From: Winogradskyella schleiferi
GTDB taxonomy: Bacteria; Bacteroidota; Bacteroidia; Flavobacteriales; Flavobacteriaceae
Assembly (NCBI RefSeq): GCF_013394655.1
Contig: NZ_CP053351.1
Span: 4,256,001-4,320,000 of the forward strand
Direction of reading: 5' to 3'
DNA: 64,000 nucleotides
Within the stretch, counting starts at the first letter, position 1. Every line of letters begins with the position of its first letter. Shown one piece after another: positions 34,630-43,240 of this stretch. A model generated the notes under the pieces. The model saw only the letters and a program-made list of their open reading frames with translations. It was not told the DNA's origin and made no database searches. A program made the translations under genes and the position numbers.

Positions 34630-35711
34630 TTATTCTGAATTATTTTGACCAATTTATTTACAAAGGCTTCCTCATTAATCTGCTCTGTGTATTCGTAATT
34701 AGTGATAATCATTTTTCTGTGGTCATTTAGACTATCATTTATTTCGATCAGTGTTTTCAATATATCATTTGCTGATTGCTTATCAATGAAATACATATTA
34801 GAAGCATCAAAGTAATCAAGCAACGCATCGTGCTCAGTACTAATAATAATATTTCCAGTAACCATAGCTTCTAAAATTGATAATGGCAGACCTTCAATTA
34901 AATAAGAAGGAAATACAAATACGTTTCCCCATTTTAACAATTCTCTTTTATCTTGTTTTTTTACAGATCCAAGATAAGTTAAGTGTTTCGTTTTATTAAT
35001 ATTTCGAATTATAGATTCTTTTAGGCTCTCATCTATATGCCCTGCGCATTTTGCCTGAAAGTTAACATGAGAATCCTCCAACTTATTTAACGCATCTAGA
35101 AAATAAAAGATCCCCTTTTCCGTCATCAAATTACTTAAATAAACGATTTTTAAAGCATTATATTCTTTACTTCCCCTTTCTTTTTTGCTGAGATAAAGAT
35201 AATCTTCAACGAAATTATTCAACACAAAAATTTCTTTCTCTTTAATAAATGGTATGAAATTAGCTTTCAAAGAATCTGATAGAACTATCGCTTTTGTTGT
35301 TTTAGATAAAATAGATTTCAGTATTACTTTCTTCAGTTTACTTGAATTGTTATAGGTATTAATTAATGTGTTCCCATGTAGATGAACAATAATTTCTTTT
35401 CCTAAAATCCAAGCAAGAAAAACAAAAATTGCATATTTTAAAACTCCATAAAAACTTTGTCCAATGGTAATATACACAACGTCATTATTAAATATTTGAT
35501 ACGCTTTGAGGTTTTGTTTTAAAAAAAAGAAGACTTTTTTGAAAGTAAAAGAGCCTACAGATTCTTCAAAGTTTTTGAGTGACGTATCTATTTTAGAGGG
35601 TTGGATATTGGGGTTTTTACACAAACCATCAAAAACTACTTTGTTTGATAAAGACAGACCTGTAGTAGGCTCGGGAAAAGGACCAACAATAAGTACTTTT
35701 AGTCTCTTCAT
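34626..35711 (-). CDS. glycosyltransferase family 4 protein
   Basis: 361 residues, ATG start. GT-B fold: N-terminal VLIVGPFPEPTTGLSLSNKV, C-terminal VYLSNLMTEKGIFYFLDAL and FVFPSYLIEGLPLSILEAM, the nucleotide-sugar site of GT4 enzymes. Donor and acceptor unknown. Composition is very AT-rich, as for the next genes upstream, fitting an exchangeable polysaccharide locus. Confidence 0.87.
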   Translation of the reverse strand: MKRLKVLIVGPFPEPTTGLSLSNKVVFDGLCKNPNIQPSKIDTSLKNFEESVGSFTFKKVFFFLKQNLKAYQIFNNDVVYITIGQSFYGVLKYAIFVFLAWILGKEIIVHLHGNTLINTYNNSSKLKKVILKSILSKTTKAIVLSDSLKANFIPFIKEKEIFVLNNFVEDYLYLSKKERGSKEYNALKIVYLSNLMTEKGIFYFLDALNKLEDSHVNFQAKCAGHIDESLKESIIRNINKTKHLTYLGSVKKQDKRELLKWGNVFVFPSYLIEGLPLSILEAMVTGNIIISTEHDALLDYFDASNMYFIDKQSANDILKTLIEINDSLNDHRKMIITNYEYTEQINEEAFVNKLVKIIQNN

Positions 35712-35763
35712 TTTTTTTGTTTCCTAAATTTAGAATAATGCCTTGTCAAATGTATTGTTCTCA

Positions 35764-37011
35764 TTATTGTTTATCTGACATTTTGCTATTCGGTAAACTC
35801 TTATTTATTTGTTCATTATATGATATTAGTGCAAAAAAACCAATAAAGAAACTGAAATAAATTACACCATCTTCTCTTTCCAAAATGTTTTCAAACGACA
35901 TCATCAATCCATATAATAGTATCAACAGAATTAGAATTTGATTGTTATATCTTATTGCATAAACTAAATTATAAGACATAAAAAACAAAAATACCATTAA
36001 GCCAATAATACCCATAGCCAGCATAAAACTTATATACTGATTATGCGAATTGTATTTTTCTTTATAAAGCGTTGGAGATTCTTTTTTATAGGTTTCTAAA
36101 AGCACATCTTTGTTATCACCTATTCCATAACCAATTATTGGAGACTCCAACATTTTTTTTATTGCAATGCTATAAATTGAATATCTAATATTGGTCGAAG
36201 TTGCGCCACCAGAATCTACATTTTCAATTTTTACAAGTTCTGAGAATTTGGCTCTATATTCAGGAATACTCATTATGGCAACCACATTAAGTATTATTAC
36301 CAATAGTGCAATATATAGTACTTTTTTGCTTCTTTGAAAAAGAGCAAATATCAAAAAAACCAATGCCAAGACAATGATTGGCCCTTTCTTTAATAGTATA
36401 AATAAAAATATTATTAAAATGATATCAAACACTATAATTGCAGCTCTTTTATAATTTGATTGTAGTTTTCTTATGATAAAAAACGAGAATAGGAGAGCAA
36501 CACAAATATGTACCGACAAATAGATTGGATGAATGTTGTAAGGGCCTTGGGCGATTTTATTTACAGTAGGGTAATGAATAAAAATGGTTTGACCATAATG
36601 TAGACCATGATAGAAAAATGATATTAAATTGAAGCTTAAAATAGCGATAAAATAGACGGTAATATACTTATAAGTGTTTTTAGAAATATCATCTAGATAA
36701 CTGCGCGGAAAAAGCGTAAAGATTAAGGGAAATATTACCAGAGAAGCCATGGTCTCTAGCTTATTTAGTCCATATTCTATATTTTGTGAATAAACTAGAC
36801 TAAATATCATTAAAAAATAAATAGTACTATTGATTAAAAACTTATTTAAATCGAATTTAAAAGATTTACCAATATTACCTAACACTACAGAAAGACCAAA
36901 AAAAACAATAATATACGGCTTAACATTTGTGGGAAATAATGGCAACGCAAACATCAACATAAGACTAATGTTTAGCACTTGAAATTTTAAATCTTTGGAG
37001 GTGACAATCAT
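35764..37011 (-). CDS. O-antigen ligase/polymerase-like membrane protein
   Basis: 415 residues with about 10-11 membrane helices and one large periplasmic loop (about 250-310) ending in KYNSHNQYISFMLAMGIIG, the His-containing motif of the Wzy_C/WaaL family. Such proteins join or transfer glycan repeat units on undecaprenyl pyrophosphate in the periplasm. Ligase and polymerase cannot be told apart from sequence alone. It starts at the last base of the preceding gene's region (1-bp overlap with 37011-38420). Confidence 0.8.
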   Translation of the reverse strand: MIVTSKDLKFQVLNISLMLMFALPLFPTNVKPYIIVFFGLSVVLGNIGKSFKFDLNKFLINSTIYFLMIFSLVYSQNIEYGLNKLETMASLVIFPLIFTLFPRSYLDDISKNTYKYITVYFIAILSFNLISFFYHGLHYGQTIFIHYPTVNKIAQGPYNIHPIYLSVHICVALLFSFFIIRKLQSNYKRAAIIVFDIILIIFLFILLKKGPIIVLALVFLIFALFQRSKKVLYIALLVIILNVVAIMSIPEYRAKFSELVKIENVDSGGATSTNIRYSIYSIAIKKMLESPIIGYGIGDNKDVLLETYKKESPTLYKEKYNSHNQYISFMLAMGIIGLMVFLFFMSYNLVYAIRYNNQILILLILLYGLMMSFENILEREDGVIYFSFFIGFFALISYNEQINKSLPNSKMSDKQ

Positions 37012-38420
37012 TATTTTTTTAATGCAAAATTAATGGTTTTATGAACAAGTTTTGGTAAGACCAATACGCCGAGTACTGTACCAATAAAATAGGCGTAACC
37101 ATTAGTAAAATCGCCTCTTAATAGAAACAATAAATGAATTGCAAAATAGAATGCAATTATTTTTTTAAGTTGATCTGGTCTATTAAGCCATATTAACAAT
37201 CTTACCATTACAAGAGCTAAGACAAAAGACAAGAGTATAACTCCAAATATCCCAAAGTTAATATAGCCTTCCGAAACTAGTGGATTAGACAAGTTTGTAA
37301 AATTAAAATTGTATTGGTCTGCAATAAAGTCGCCTACAAGCTCTCCTGTAGATAATGGTTTTGAAGTCCAAATTGCCCTAGGAACAAAAAATAAAAGACC
37401 GCTCAACAATTGATAACCAAACGAAAATCCGTTTTTAGAAACATATTCAATCGTTGCTGATATATTTGAAAAAGCATCATAATTTAGAGTATTAAAAGTT
37501 GTGGCAAACTTGGCTTTAGCAAACTCTTTAGTCAGTAAACTAGGCTTATCGACAATAGCTTCAAATGAATATTCTATATGCGTAAAAATTTGAAATAATG
37601 GAAATAGTAATATCATCGCAAAAAAGAGAAATGACATAATCTTAACATTAGTATTGAGCATTTTAGGGTAAAAAAGGAAAATTAACGCGATATAGATAGG
37701 TCCTAATGCGTTTCTCTTTTCCGTAAGTGGATTCTTAAACCACAGCAACAAAAGAAAAGAACCTATTAAAATAAAAAAGAGAATAATAGTATTGTTGTTT
37801 ATTTTTTTTTGGTTTTTATAGAACTGATAGCATAAAATTATAATGGCTAAAGGAATCATAAATAGCACCTTTTTCTGAACCAGTAATTCAAATACAGAAT
37901 AAGTGGATTTTAACCAATTTGGTCTAGAAATTTCGTCCATCATAAAATCCATACTAAAATATAAAACAGCAATACTAATAACAAAAAGGGTCAGAATGGT
38001 TAAGGGCAGGTTTTTTTCGTTTCTTGGACCGACATTTTTATTTATGCGGTTCTTGTATTTTTTCTTTAAATAGAGGTACGAGAAAAAAAATATAAGATTA
38101 AATAAAATGATAAGTCCGTTGGTCTTTAGAGTTAAGCTAATATCATAAATCATCATTGTAGCAAACCTATAGTTGGTCTCAGTAAAACTTCCTATTTGAA
38201 TTATAGGAGCTAGTAAAAAGAATAAATAATTAAAAACTACATAAGCAGAAATAAAGGGTGAGTATTCAATTTCGATAAATAAATTGTAGTATGTAATAAG
38301 CGTAATTATAAGGAAGCTTATAAAAAAAGACAACCAGACATAAACATCGCAATTAAATAGTGCAAAAAGAATAGAGCTAAGCAATAAGTAAACTACTATG
38401 AATATGTTTCTTAAACTCAT
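37011..38420 (-). CDS. oligosaccharide repeat-unit polymerase (Wzy-like)
   Basis: 469 residues, about 12 hydrophobic segments and one larger loop (about 280-370) with the region FVPRAIWTSKPLSTGELVGD and LSNPLVSEGYINFGIFGVI, a pattern seen in Wzy polymerases. It is likely to polymerise the repeat unit made by the glycosyltransferases around it. Sequence conservation in this family is low, so the assignment rests on topology, motif and context. It overlaps the next gene by one base. Confidence 0.8.
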   Translation of the reverse strand: MSLRNIFIVVYLLLSSILFALFNCDVYVWLSFFISFLIITLITYYNLFIEIEYSPFISAYVVFNYLFFLLAPIIQIGSFTETNYRFATMMIYDISLTLKTNGLIILFNLIFFFSYLYLKKKYKNRINKNVGPRNEKNLPLTILTLFVISIAVLYFSMDFMMDEISRPNWLKSTYSVFELLVQKKVLFMIPLAIIILCYQFYKNQKKINNNTIILFFILIGSFLLLLWFKNPLTEKRNALGPIYIALIFLFYPKMLNTNVKIMSFLFFAMILLFPLFQIFTHIEYSFEAIVDKPSLLTKEFAKAKFATTFNTLNYDAFSNISATIEYVSKNGFSFGYQLLSGLLFFVPRAIWTSKPLSTGELVGDFIADQYNFNFTNLSNPLVSEGYINFGIFGVILLSFVLALVMVRLLIWLNRPDQLKKIIAFYFAIHLLFLLRGDFTNGYAYFIGTVLGVLVLPKLVHKTINFALKK

Positions 38421-39488
38421 TTATTTCAAAATGTTTAAAAATGTTTGTCCCATTGCTTCGGTAGAATACGTATGTCTACAAAATAAGCATATTTCTTGTC
38501 TCTTTGCAATCCAAATAGATTTATGATTATAAACCTCAACGATAGTTTCGCCTAATGAGGCTATATTATCTGTATCAAATAACAAACTATTAATTTCATT
38601 CTGCGAGGCTTCTATTTCAGGAGAATGGTTTTCGTGCTTAGAAATAATCATTGGCACACCAAAACTAAAGCTTTGTGTTATTGACAAACCAACATAGCCT
38701 GGTGATATACTGAATAACGCTTCTGAATAAAACTCTTTTAGCTTTTCAATATTAGAAACGTGGCCTTTAATTAAAACACGGTTCGTAATTTTATGCTCTC
38801 TGATATAATTTTCGATCAAAGGCTTCTCCTCTCCTTCTCCAACAATAATTAAATTAGCAGTTTCAGGGAGTTGAATTAAAACGTTATGAAAAGCCTTTAC
38901 CAGAAAAAAGGCTTTTTTGGGTTTAGACAAACGGCCAACATAAATAAGATGATTTATTTTTTCACTATTAAATGATGTAGCCATGTCTTTTTTAAAATAC
39001 AAGGCATTAGGTGCGGCGTTTATTATTTTATTTGGCATTTTTAACTGAAGCTCCATAGCTTGTGTCTTGGTGTAAACGATAATTTCACTACCCAATTTTC
39101 GCATTAAATGCCTTACAACATCACTTTTACTTTCAGAGCCTGCTCTAGGCCAGGCATGTCCCCAAACCACTGTTTTTTTAAATAATAATTTTCTTAAAAT
39201 CAGAATCAACCAGTTCGATAGAATTCTCGGGTTCATTTCTAATACTATCACATTTTTCTTAAAAACCTCCATCCACATTCCAAACTGGAATAAAAATTTT
39301 CTATTTAAAAAATAATAATTTGCAATGGGTTCAATAAAACCTATGCTTTTGTCTATCGTTATTGACTTTTCGAAATAAGCATTGCCACTATAAATCTTAA
39401 AACCATTACCTAATTCTTCTTTAAGATAAGAAAAGATGTCTTTTCTATAGTCTGGAACTACAGTTTGTAAGATGACAAGTTTTTTCAA
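38421..39488 (-). CDS. glycosyltransferase family 4 protein
   Basis: 355 residues from a TTG at 39488 (KKLVILQTVVPDYRKDIFSY). GT-B fold with HLIYVGRLSKPKKAFFLVKA, LIIVGEGEEKPLIENYI and a donor site around FSISPGYVGLSITQSFSFG. It transfers a sugar in repeat-unit synthesis; the sugar is unknown. The TTG overlaps the TGA of the flippase gene (TTGA), the second such junction in this locus. Confidence 0.86.
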   Translation of the reverse strand: MKKLVILQTVVPDYRKDIFSYLKEELGNGFKIYSGNAYFEKSITIDKSIGFIEPIANYYFLNRKFLFQFGMWMEVFKKNVIVLEMNPRILSNWLILILRKLLFKKTVVWGHAWPRAGSESKSDVVRHLMRKLGSEIIVYTKTQAMELQLKMPNKIINAAPNALYFKKDMATSFNSEKINHLIYVGRLSKPKKAFFLVKAFHNVLIQLPETANLIIVGEGEEKPLIENYIREHKITNRVLIKGHVSNIEKLKEFYSEALFSISPGYVGLSITQSFSFGVPMIISKHENHSPEIEASQNEINSLLFDTDNIASLGETIVEVYNHKSIWIAKRQEICLFCRHTYSTEAMGQTFLNILK

Positions 39489-40732
39489 AATTTAGAGTTT
39501 TTTTTAAAATAATGGTATCCTAAAAGTAGAAGAAGAAATTCTGTAAAAGTTACAGAAATTGCGGTTCCATATATACCATATAGTTTGACCAAAAATAAAC
39601 TAATTAACAGGTTTGCAATACCACCAACAACCATAATATTCATTCTTAATTTATATTTTTTAATAGCTGGTAAATAAAGCGCATTGTACAACATGTTAAG
39701 TCCAGAAAATATGGCTATAAAACTTAATATTCTAAAGATAATACTGTAACTTTCAATTAATCTGTCATCGTAAATAATATTCAAAATAAACTTCCCAAAT
39801 ATTATAATAATTAGGGTAATTACTATACCTGAAGCCAATACAAAAGGTGCCATTTTTTTTATTTTCAATACTTTAGTAATATCTGTTTGTTTTGACAACC
39901 AAGGATACATGGCCTGGTAAAGTGGTACATATACATTTTTCACAGCCAATATTAGTTTCTCCATACTCGAATAGACTCCTACAATGGTATTGCCTGTAAA
40001 AAGCCCTAAAATGAAAACATTACTAGAGGTATATAGCGTAGTGGCAAAATTAGAGACAAACAGACTAGAGCTTTCGTAAACTAATTGTTTTATTAGACTG
40101 TATTTAGGCCATGTTAAATTTACGTACTTAAAGCATAGCAAAAAGCCGAGAAGTCCTGCAATAATAAAACCTAAAGAATTATAGACGGGAACATAGATGT
40201 AATCAGATTCACTTCGAATTAAGATAAAAACAAGCAATGTAAATATCAGCTTAGCAGAAATATTTACTAAAGTCACAAATTTCATTTTTTCTATACCTTG
40301 AAAAAACCAGACTGGAAAAAGCGCTTGACCTATAACAATCCCAAAACTTAGTAAATAAATATTTTTATCTATACTAAATCTAGTAAAAATATTTACTATA
40401 ATATACAGTATCGCAAAAGCAATAACTATCAGAAACAGTTTTACAATCATTATGGCATTAAAAATTTCGGATAATTTTTTTCTATCGTCTCTAGCCAACG
40501 AGATTTCTCTAGTACCACTTAAATTAAACCCAAAATCTACAAATACGGTTAAAAAAACAGCTAAGGACTGTGCAAACATTACTAAACCAAATTTATCCGT
40601 ACCCAATATCCTCACCAAAAAAGGTAATATTAATAAAGGCAATAAATAATTGGCAGCTTGTAATAATAAGAGTGATAAGTAATTATTAGCTAAGACTTTT
40701 TTCTCTTTATCTTGTAAGAACTTTTTAATCAT
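39485..40732 (-). CDS. Wzx-type O-antigen/capsule flippase
   Basis: 415 residues, 12 membrane helices, beginning NYLSLLLLQAANYLLPLLIL, then PFLVRILGTDKFGLVMFAQ and FVDFGFNLSGTREISLARD: typical of RfbX/Wzx transporters that turn undecaprenyl-linked repeat units to the periplasmic face. It belongs with the polymerase and initiating transferase in the same locus. Upstream spacing to rfbD is 12 bp. Confidence 0.92.
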   Translation of the reverse strand: MIKKFLQDKEKKVLANNYLSLLLLQAANYLLPLLILPFLVRILGTDKFGLVMFAQSLAVFLTVFVDFGFNLSGTREISLARDDRKKLSEIFNAIMIVKLFLIVIAFAILYIIVNIFTRFSIDKNIYLLSFGIVIGQALFPVWFFQGIEKMKFVTLVNISAKLIFTLLVFILIRSESDYIYVPVYNSLGFIIAGLLGFLLCFKYVNLTWPKYSLIKQLVYESSSLFVSNFATTLYTSSNVFILGLFTGNTIVGVYSSMEKLILAVKNVYVPLYQAMYPWLSKQTDITKVLKIKKMAPFVLASGIVITLIIIIFGKFILNIIYDDRLIESYSIIFRILSFIAIFSGLNMLYNALYLPAIKKYKLRMNIMVVGGIANLLISLFLVKLYGIYGTAISVTFTEFLLLLLGYHYFKKNSKF

Positions 40733-40744
40733 TAATAGTGGTCA

Positions 40745-41596
40745 TTAGCTTTTATAGGATGAAACCATAAGCCTTACACTTTCTTGCCAAGTATTCAATT
40801 CTTTGTAAAACTCTTCTGTTTTATCAAGATTCAAAACACTAAATTTTGGCCGTTTAGCAAGGGTTTTAAAGGATTTTGTTGGAGAAATTAAACCACTCTT
40901 TTCGGGACTTAGGTTTTTTACTATTTCTTTTGCAAATCCATACCAAGTAGTGCTTTCTCTTGCTGAAAAATTATAAACTCCATAAGGTACGCTGTCTGTT
41001 TTAATGATGTGTAAAATAAAAGCGGCCAAATCGACGCAACTTGTCGGTGTACCATTTTCTTCTGTAGTAATATTTAAAGAGACTCCACTTTCAACTTTGT
41101 CAATAATTGTTTTTAAGAAGTTTTTACCGTGTAAAGAATATAACCAAGACGTTCTAATGATATAGTATGCCTTTAATTGTGCTTTAATATATAACTCACC
41201 TTGTAGTTTTGATTTTCCGTATTGATTGATTGGGTTTGTAGCATCAGTAGTCGCGTATGGTTTTTCTTTATTGCCATCAAACACGTAATCTGTAGATATA
41301 TGTATTAGTTTTACTTGGTAAGTCTTACATACTTCGGCTATGTTTTTTGCGCCTTCAGCATTAATTGAAAAAGCAGCTTCCGTATGTGTTTCAGCACCTT
41401 CCACATTTGTGTAAGCGGCACAATTAACGCAATAATCAAATCCTGAATCCTTAAATACTTCATTTAAACTGTTGCTATCAGTAATGTCGAGATCTTTACG
41501 AGAAAAAAAATGGAACCTTACCAGTTCTATATCTGAAAAATCCTTTATAGTCTGGCCTAATTGTCCGTTAGCACCAAGTACAAGTACCTCTTTCAT
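40745..41596 (-). CDS. rfbD: dTDP-4-dehydrorhamnose reductase
   Basis: 283 residues. The NAD(P)-binding loop GANGQLGQTI, the STDYVFDG motif and the catalytic YGKSKLQGE (Tyr-x3-Lys) identify RmlD. It performs the last step from dTDP-4-keto-L-rhamnose to dTDP-L-rhamnose. Its ATG overlaps the rfbC stop (ATGA). The first two pathway enzymes (rfbA, rfbB) are not in this window, so the locus depends on genes elsewhere. Confidence 0.92.
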   Translation of the reverse strand: MKEVLVLGANGQLGQTIKDFSDIELVRFHFFSRKDLDITDSNSLNEVFKDSGFDYCVNCAAYTNVEGAETHTEAAFSINAEGAKNIAEVCKTYQVKLIHISTDYVFDGNKEKPYATTDATNPINQYGKSKLQGELYIKAQLKAYYIIRTSWLYSLHGKNFLKTIIDKVESGVSLNITTEENGTPTSCVDLAAFILHIIKTDSVPYGVYNFSARESTTWYGFAKEIVKNLSPEKSGLISPTKSFKTLAKRPKFSVLNLDKTEEFYKELNTWQESVRLMVSSYKS

Positions 41597-42138
41597 AGTT
41601 TCGCATCCTTAAAGGTGGGTAGTACTAAATCTTTATCTGAAATAATTAAATCTTCTTTAGAGAACCGCCAATCTATTGCCAAATCTTCATCGTTATACAT
41701 AATACCTGCTTCAGATGCTTTATTGTAAAAATTATCACACTTATAACTGAAAATGGTATCGTCTTCTAAAACTAAAAACCCATGTGCAAAACCTTTAGGT
41801 ACAAAAAATTGCGTTTTATTTTCTCCGGAAAGTTCTACAGAAACGTGCTCACCAAAGGTTGGAGAATTTTTGCGTACATCCACAACAACATCTAAAACCT
41901 TTCCCTTTACGACTCTTACCAACTTTGATTGGGCGTGTTCACCACATTGGTAATGTAATCCTCTTAATACGCCTTTGGACGATTTTGATTCGTTATCCTG
42001 AACAAAATTTATATTAACACCTATTTCGGCAAAAAAAGTTGCTTGATTATAGCTCTCTATAAAATAACCTCGTTTGTCTTTAAAAACTTGAGGTTCTATA
42101 ATAAAGCACCCTTTTAATTTGGTCTCTTTTACAGTCAT
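41593..42138 (-). CDS. rfbC: dTDP-4-dehydrorhamnose 3,5-epimerase
   Basis: 181 residues, the normal length. GVLRGLHYQ (catalytic His), FVPKGFAHGFLVLEDDTIFS and the C-terminal IDWRF identify RmlC, a cupin-fold epimerase acting on dTDP-4-keto-6-deoxyglucose. Together with the following rfbD it indicates that the polysaccharide contains L-rhamnose or a related 6-deoxyhexose. Confidence 0.94.
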   Translation of the reverse strand: MTVKETKLKGCFIIEPQVFKDKRGYFIESYNQATFFAEIGVNINFVQDNESKSSKGVLRGLHYQCGEHAQSKLVRVVKGKVLDVVVDVRKNSPTFGEHVSVELSGENKTQFFVPKGFAHGFLVLEDDTIFSYKCDNFYNKASEAGIMYNDEDLAIDWRFSKEDLIISDKDLVLPTFKDAKL

Positions 42139-42184
42139 GTTATTCTGAAAAAATTCTTATACAGTTCTTACTTAAACCACTTTA

Positions 42185-43237
42185 TTATTCATAATTTTTA
42201 ATATAGTGAAATGCTTTATAGGCAAAAGACACAATGAAAAAAAGAATTAGTGTTAAAATCGGAAAGAACAACGAATACCGTCTAGTAATACTATTATCTT
42301 TTTTTCCAATTTTATCAAACGTAGTAAGAACATCAAAATAAGTATTCTCTTCCGCTACTTTTTGGTTCAAATAATTTAATGTTCTTCTAATTTCCTGTTC
42401 TTTCAAGAATAAATCATATTCTTTAGTAGCTGTTTTTTCCTCTTGAAGTGGCATTACACTTCCTAAGTCAAAGGACAACTTGGGATTTTTAGATTCATTT
42501 TTAATGACTTCCAAATAGGTTTTTTGAATACTGTCTAAACGGGATAACTCCATTGTTAAAGATAAGCGGTCGATATAAGCAGTAGTATCCCGTACCTTCT
42601 TTTGATGTTTTGAAAAATCGTTTTCAAAAGTCTTTCTAAAACCTTCTTGAAGATGGGAAAAAATATCATTTTTAAAAGCTCTTGCCTTAATGGCAAACAA
42701 ATTACCAGATAAAAGATCTCTGTTTTTTACATAATCGACATAACTCAATTCATCTACTAAAGAGGTATCAATAGATTTCACGTATTCGTCATATTCTATA
42801 AATAAATCGTTTTGGGTTTCGGGACCAGCTTCCAATTCAAAGCCGACTAACTCTTTAACTTCTGTCGTGTCTATTTCAAAAATATTGGATAATTCAACAT
42901 AATTGTTTGAACCTATCAATGCGTTGAAATAAGTGATATTATTAAATAACTGATATTTCGAACCAAAATGAGGTTTAACAACCATGTTTGAATAATAAAT
43001 TGGTTCTTTGGTCTTTTCATAAATATAGCCTAACACAGCTGTGACAATCAATGCTATAACAACGAACTTGAAATACAATACAAGTGGTTTTATAGCATAA
43101 ATAATAATAGAAAAAAGACCCTTAAATAGCTTAGCTATGAAGTTAAATAGTCTTTGAAATAAATTCCCAATTGCATTAAACAACTGCCCTAAATCAACCT
43201 CTTCGTTTTGGGGTTGTTGTGGTAATTTTTCACTCAT
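42185..43237 (-). CDS. Wzz-like membrane protein (possible chain-length regulator)
   Basis: 350 residues. A hydrophilic start, an amphipathic/hydrophobic region (about 28-75) with the main membrane helix near 52-73, a long periplasmic part with helical coiled-coil stretches (about 190-300), and a last membrane helix (about 325-345). This two-helix layout with a helical periplasmic domain is that of Wzz/PCP proteins that set glycan chain length. Sequence similarity is not recognisable by eye, so the role is inferred from topology and position between rfbC and DUF6909. Confidence 0.6.
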   Translation of the reverse strand: MSEKLPQQPQNEEVDLGQLFNAIGNLFQRLFNFIAKLFKGLFSIIIYAIKPLVLYFKFVVIALIVTAVLGYIYEKTKEPIYYSNMVVKPHFGSKYQLFNNITYFNALIGSNNYVELSNIFEIDTTEVKELVGFELEAGPETQNDLFIEYDEYVKSIDTSLVDELSYVDYVKNRDLLSGNLFAIKARAFKNDIFSHLQEGFRKTFENDFSKHQKKVRDTTAYIDRLSLTMELSRLDSIQKTYLEVIKNESKNPKLSFDLGSVMPLQEEKTATKEYDLFLKEQEIRRTLNYLNQKVAEENTYFDVLTTFDKIGKKDNSITRRYSLFFPILTLILFFIVSFAYKAFHYIKNYE

Positions 43238-43240
43238 GTG

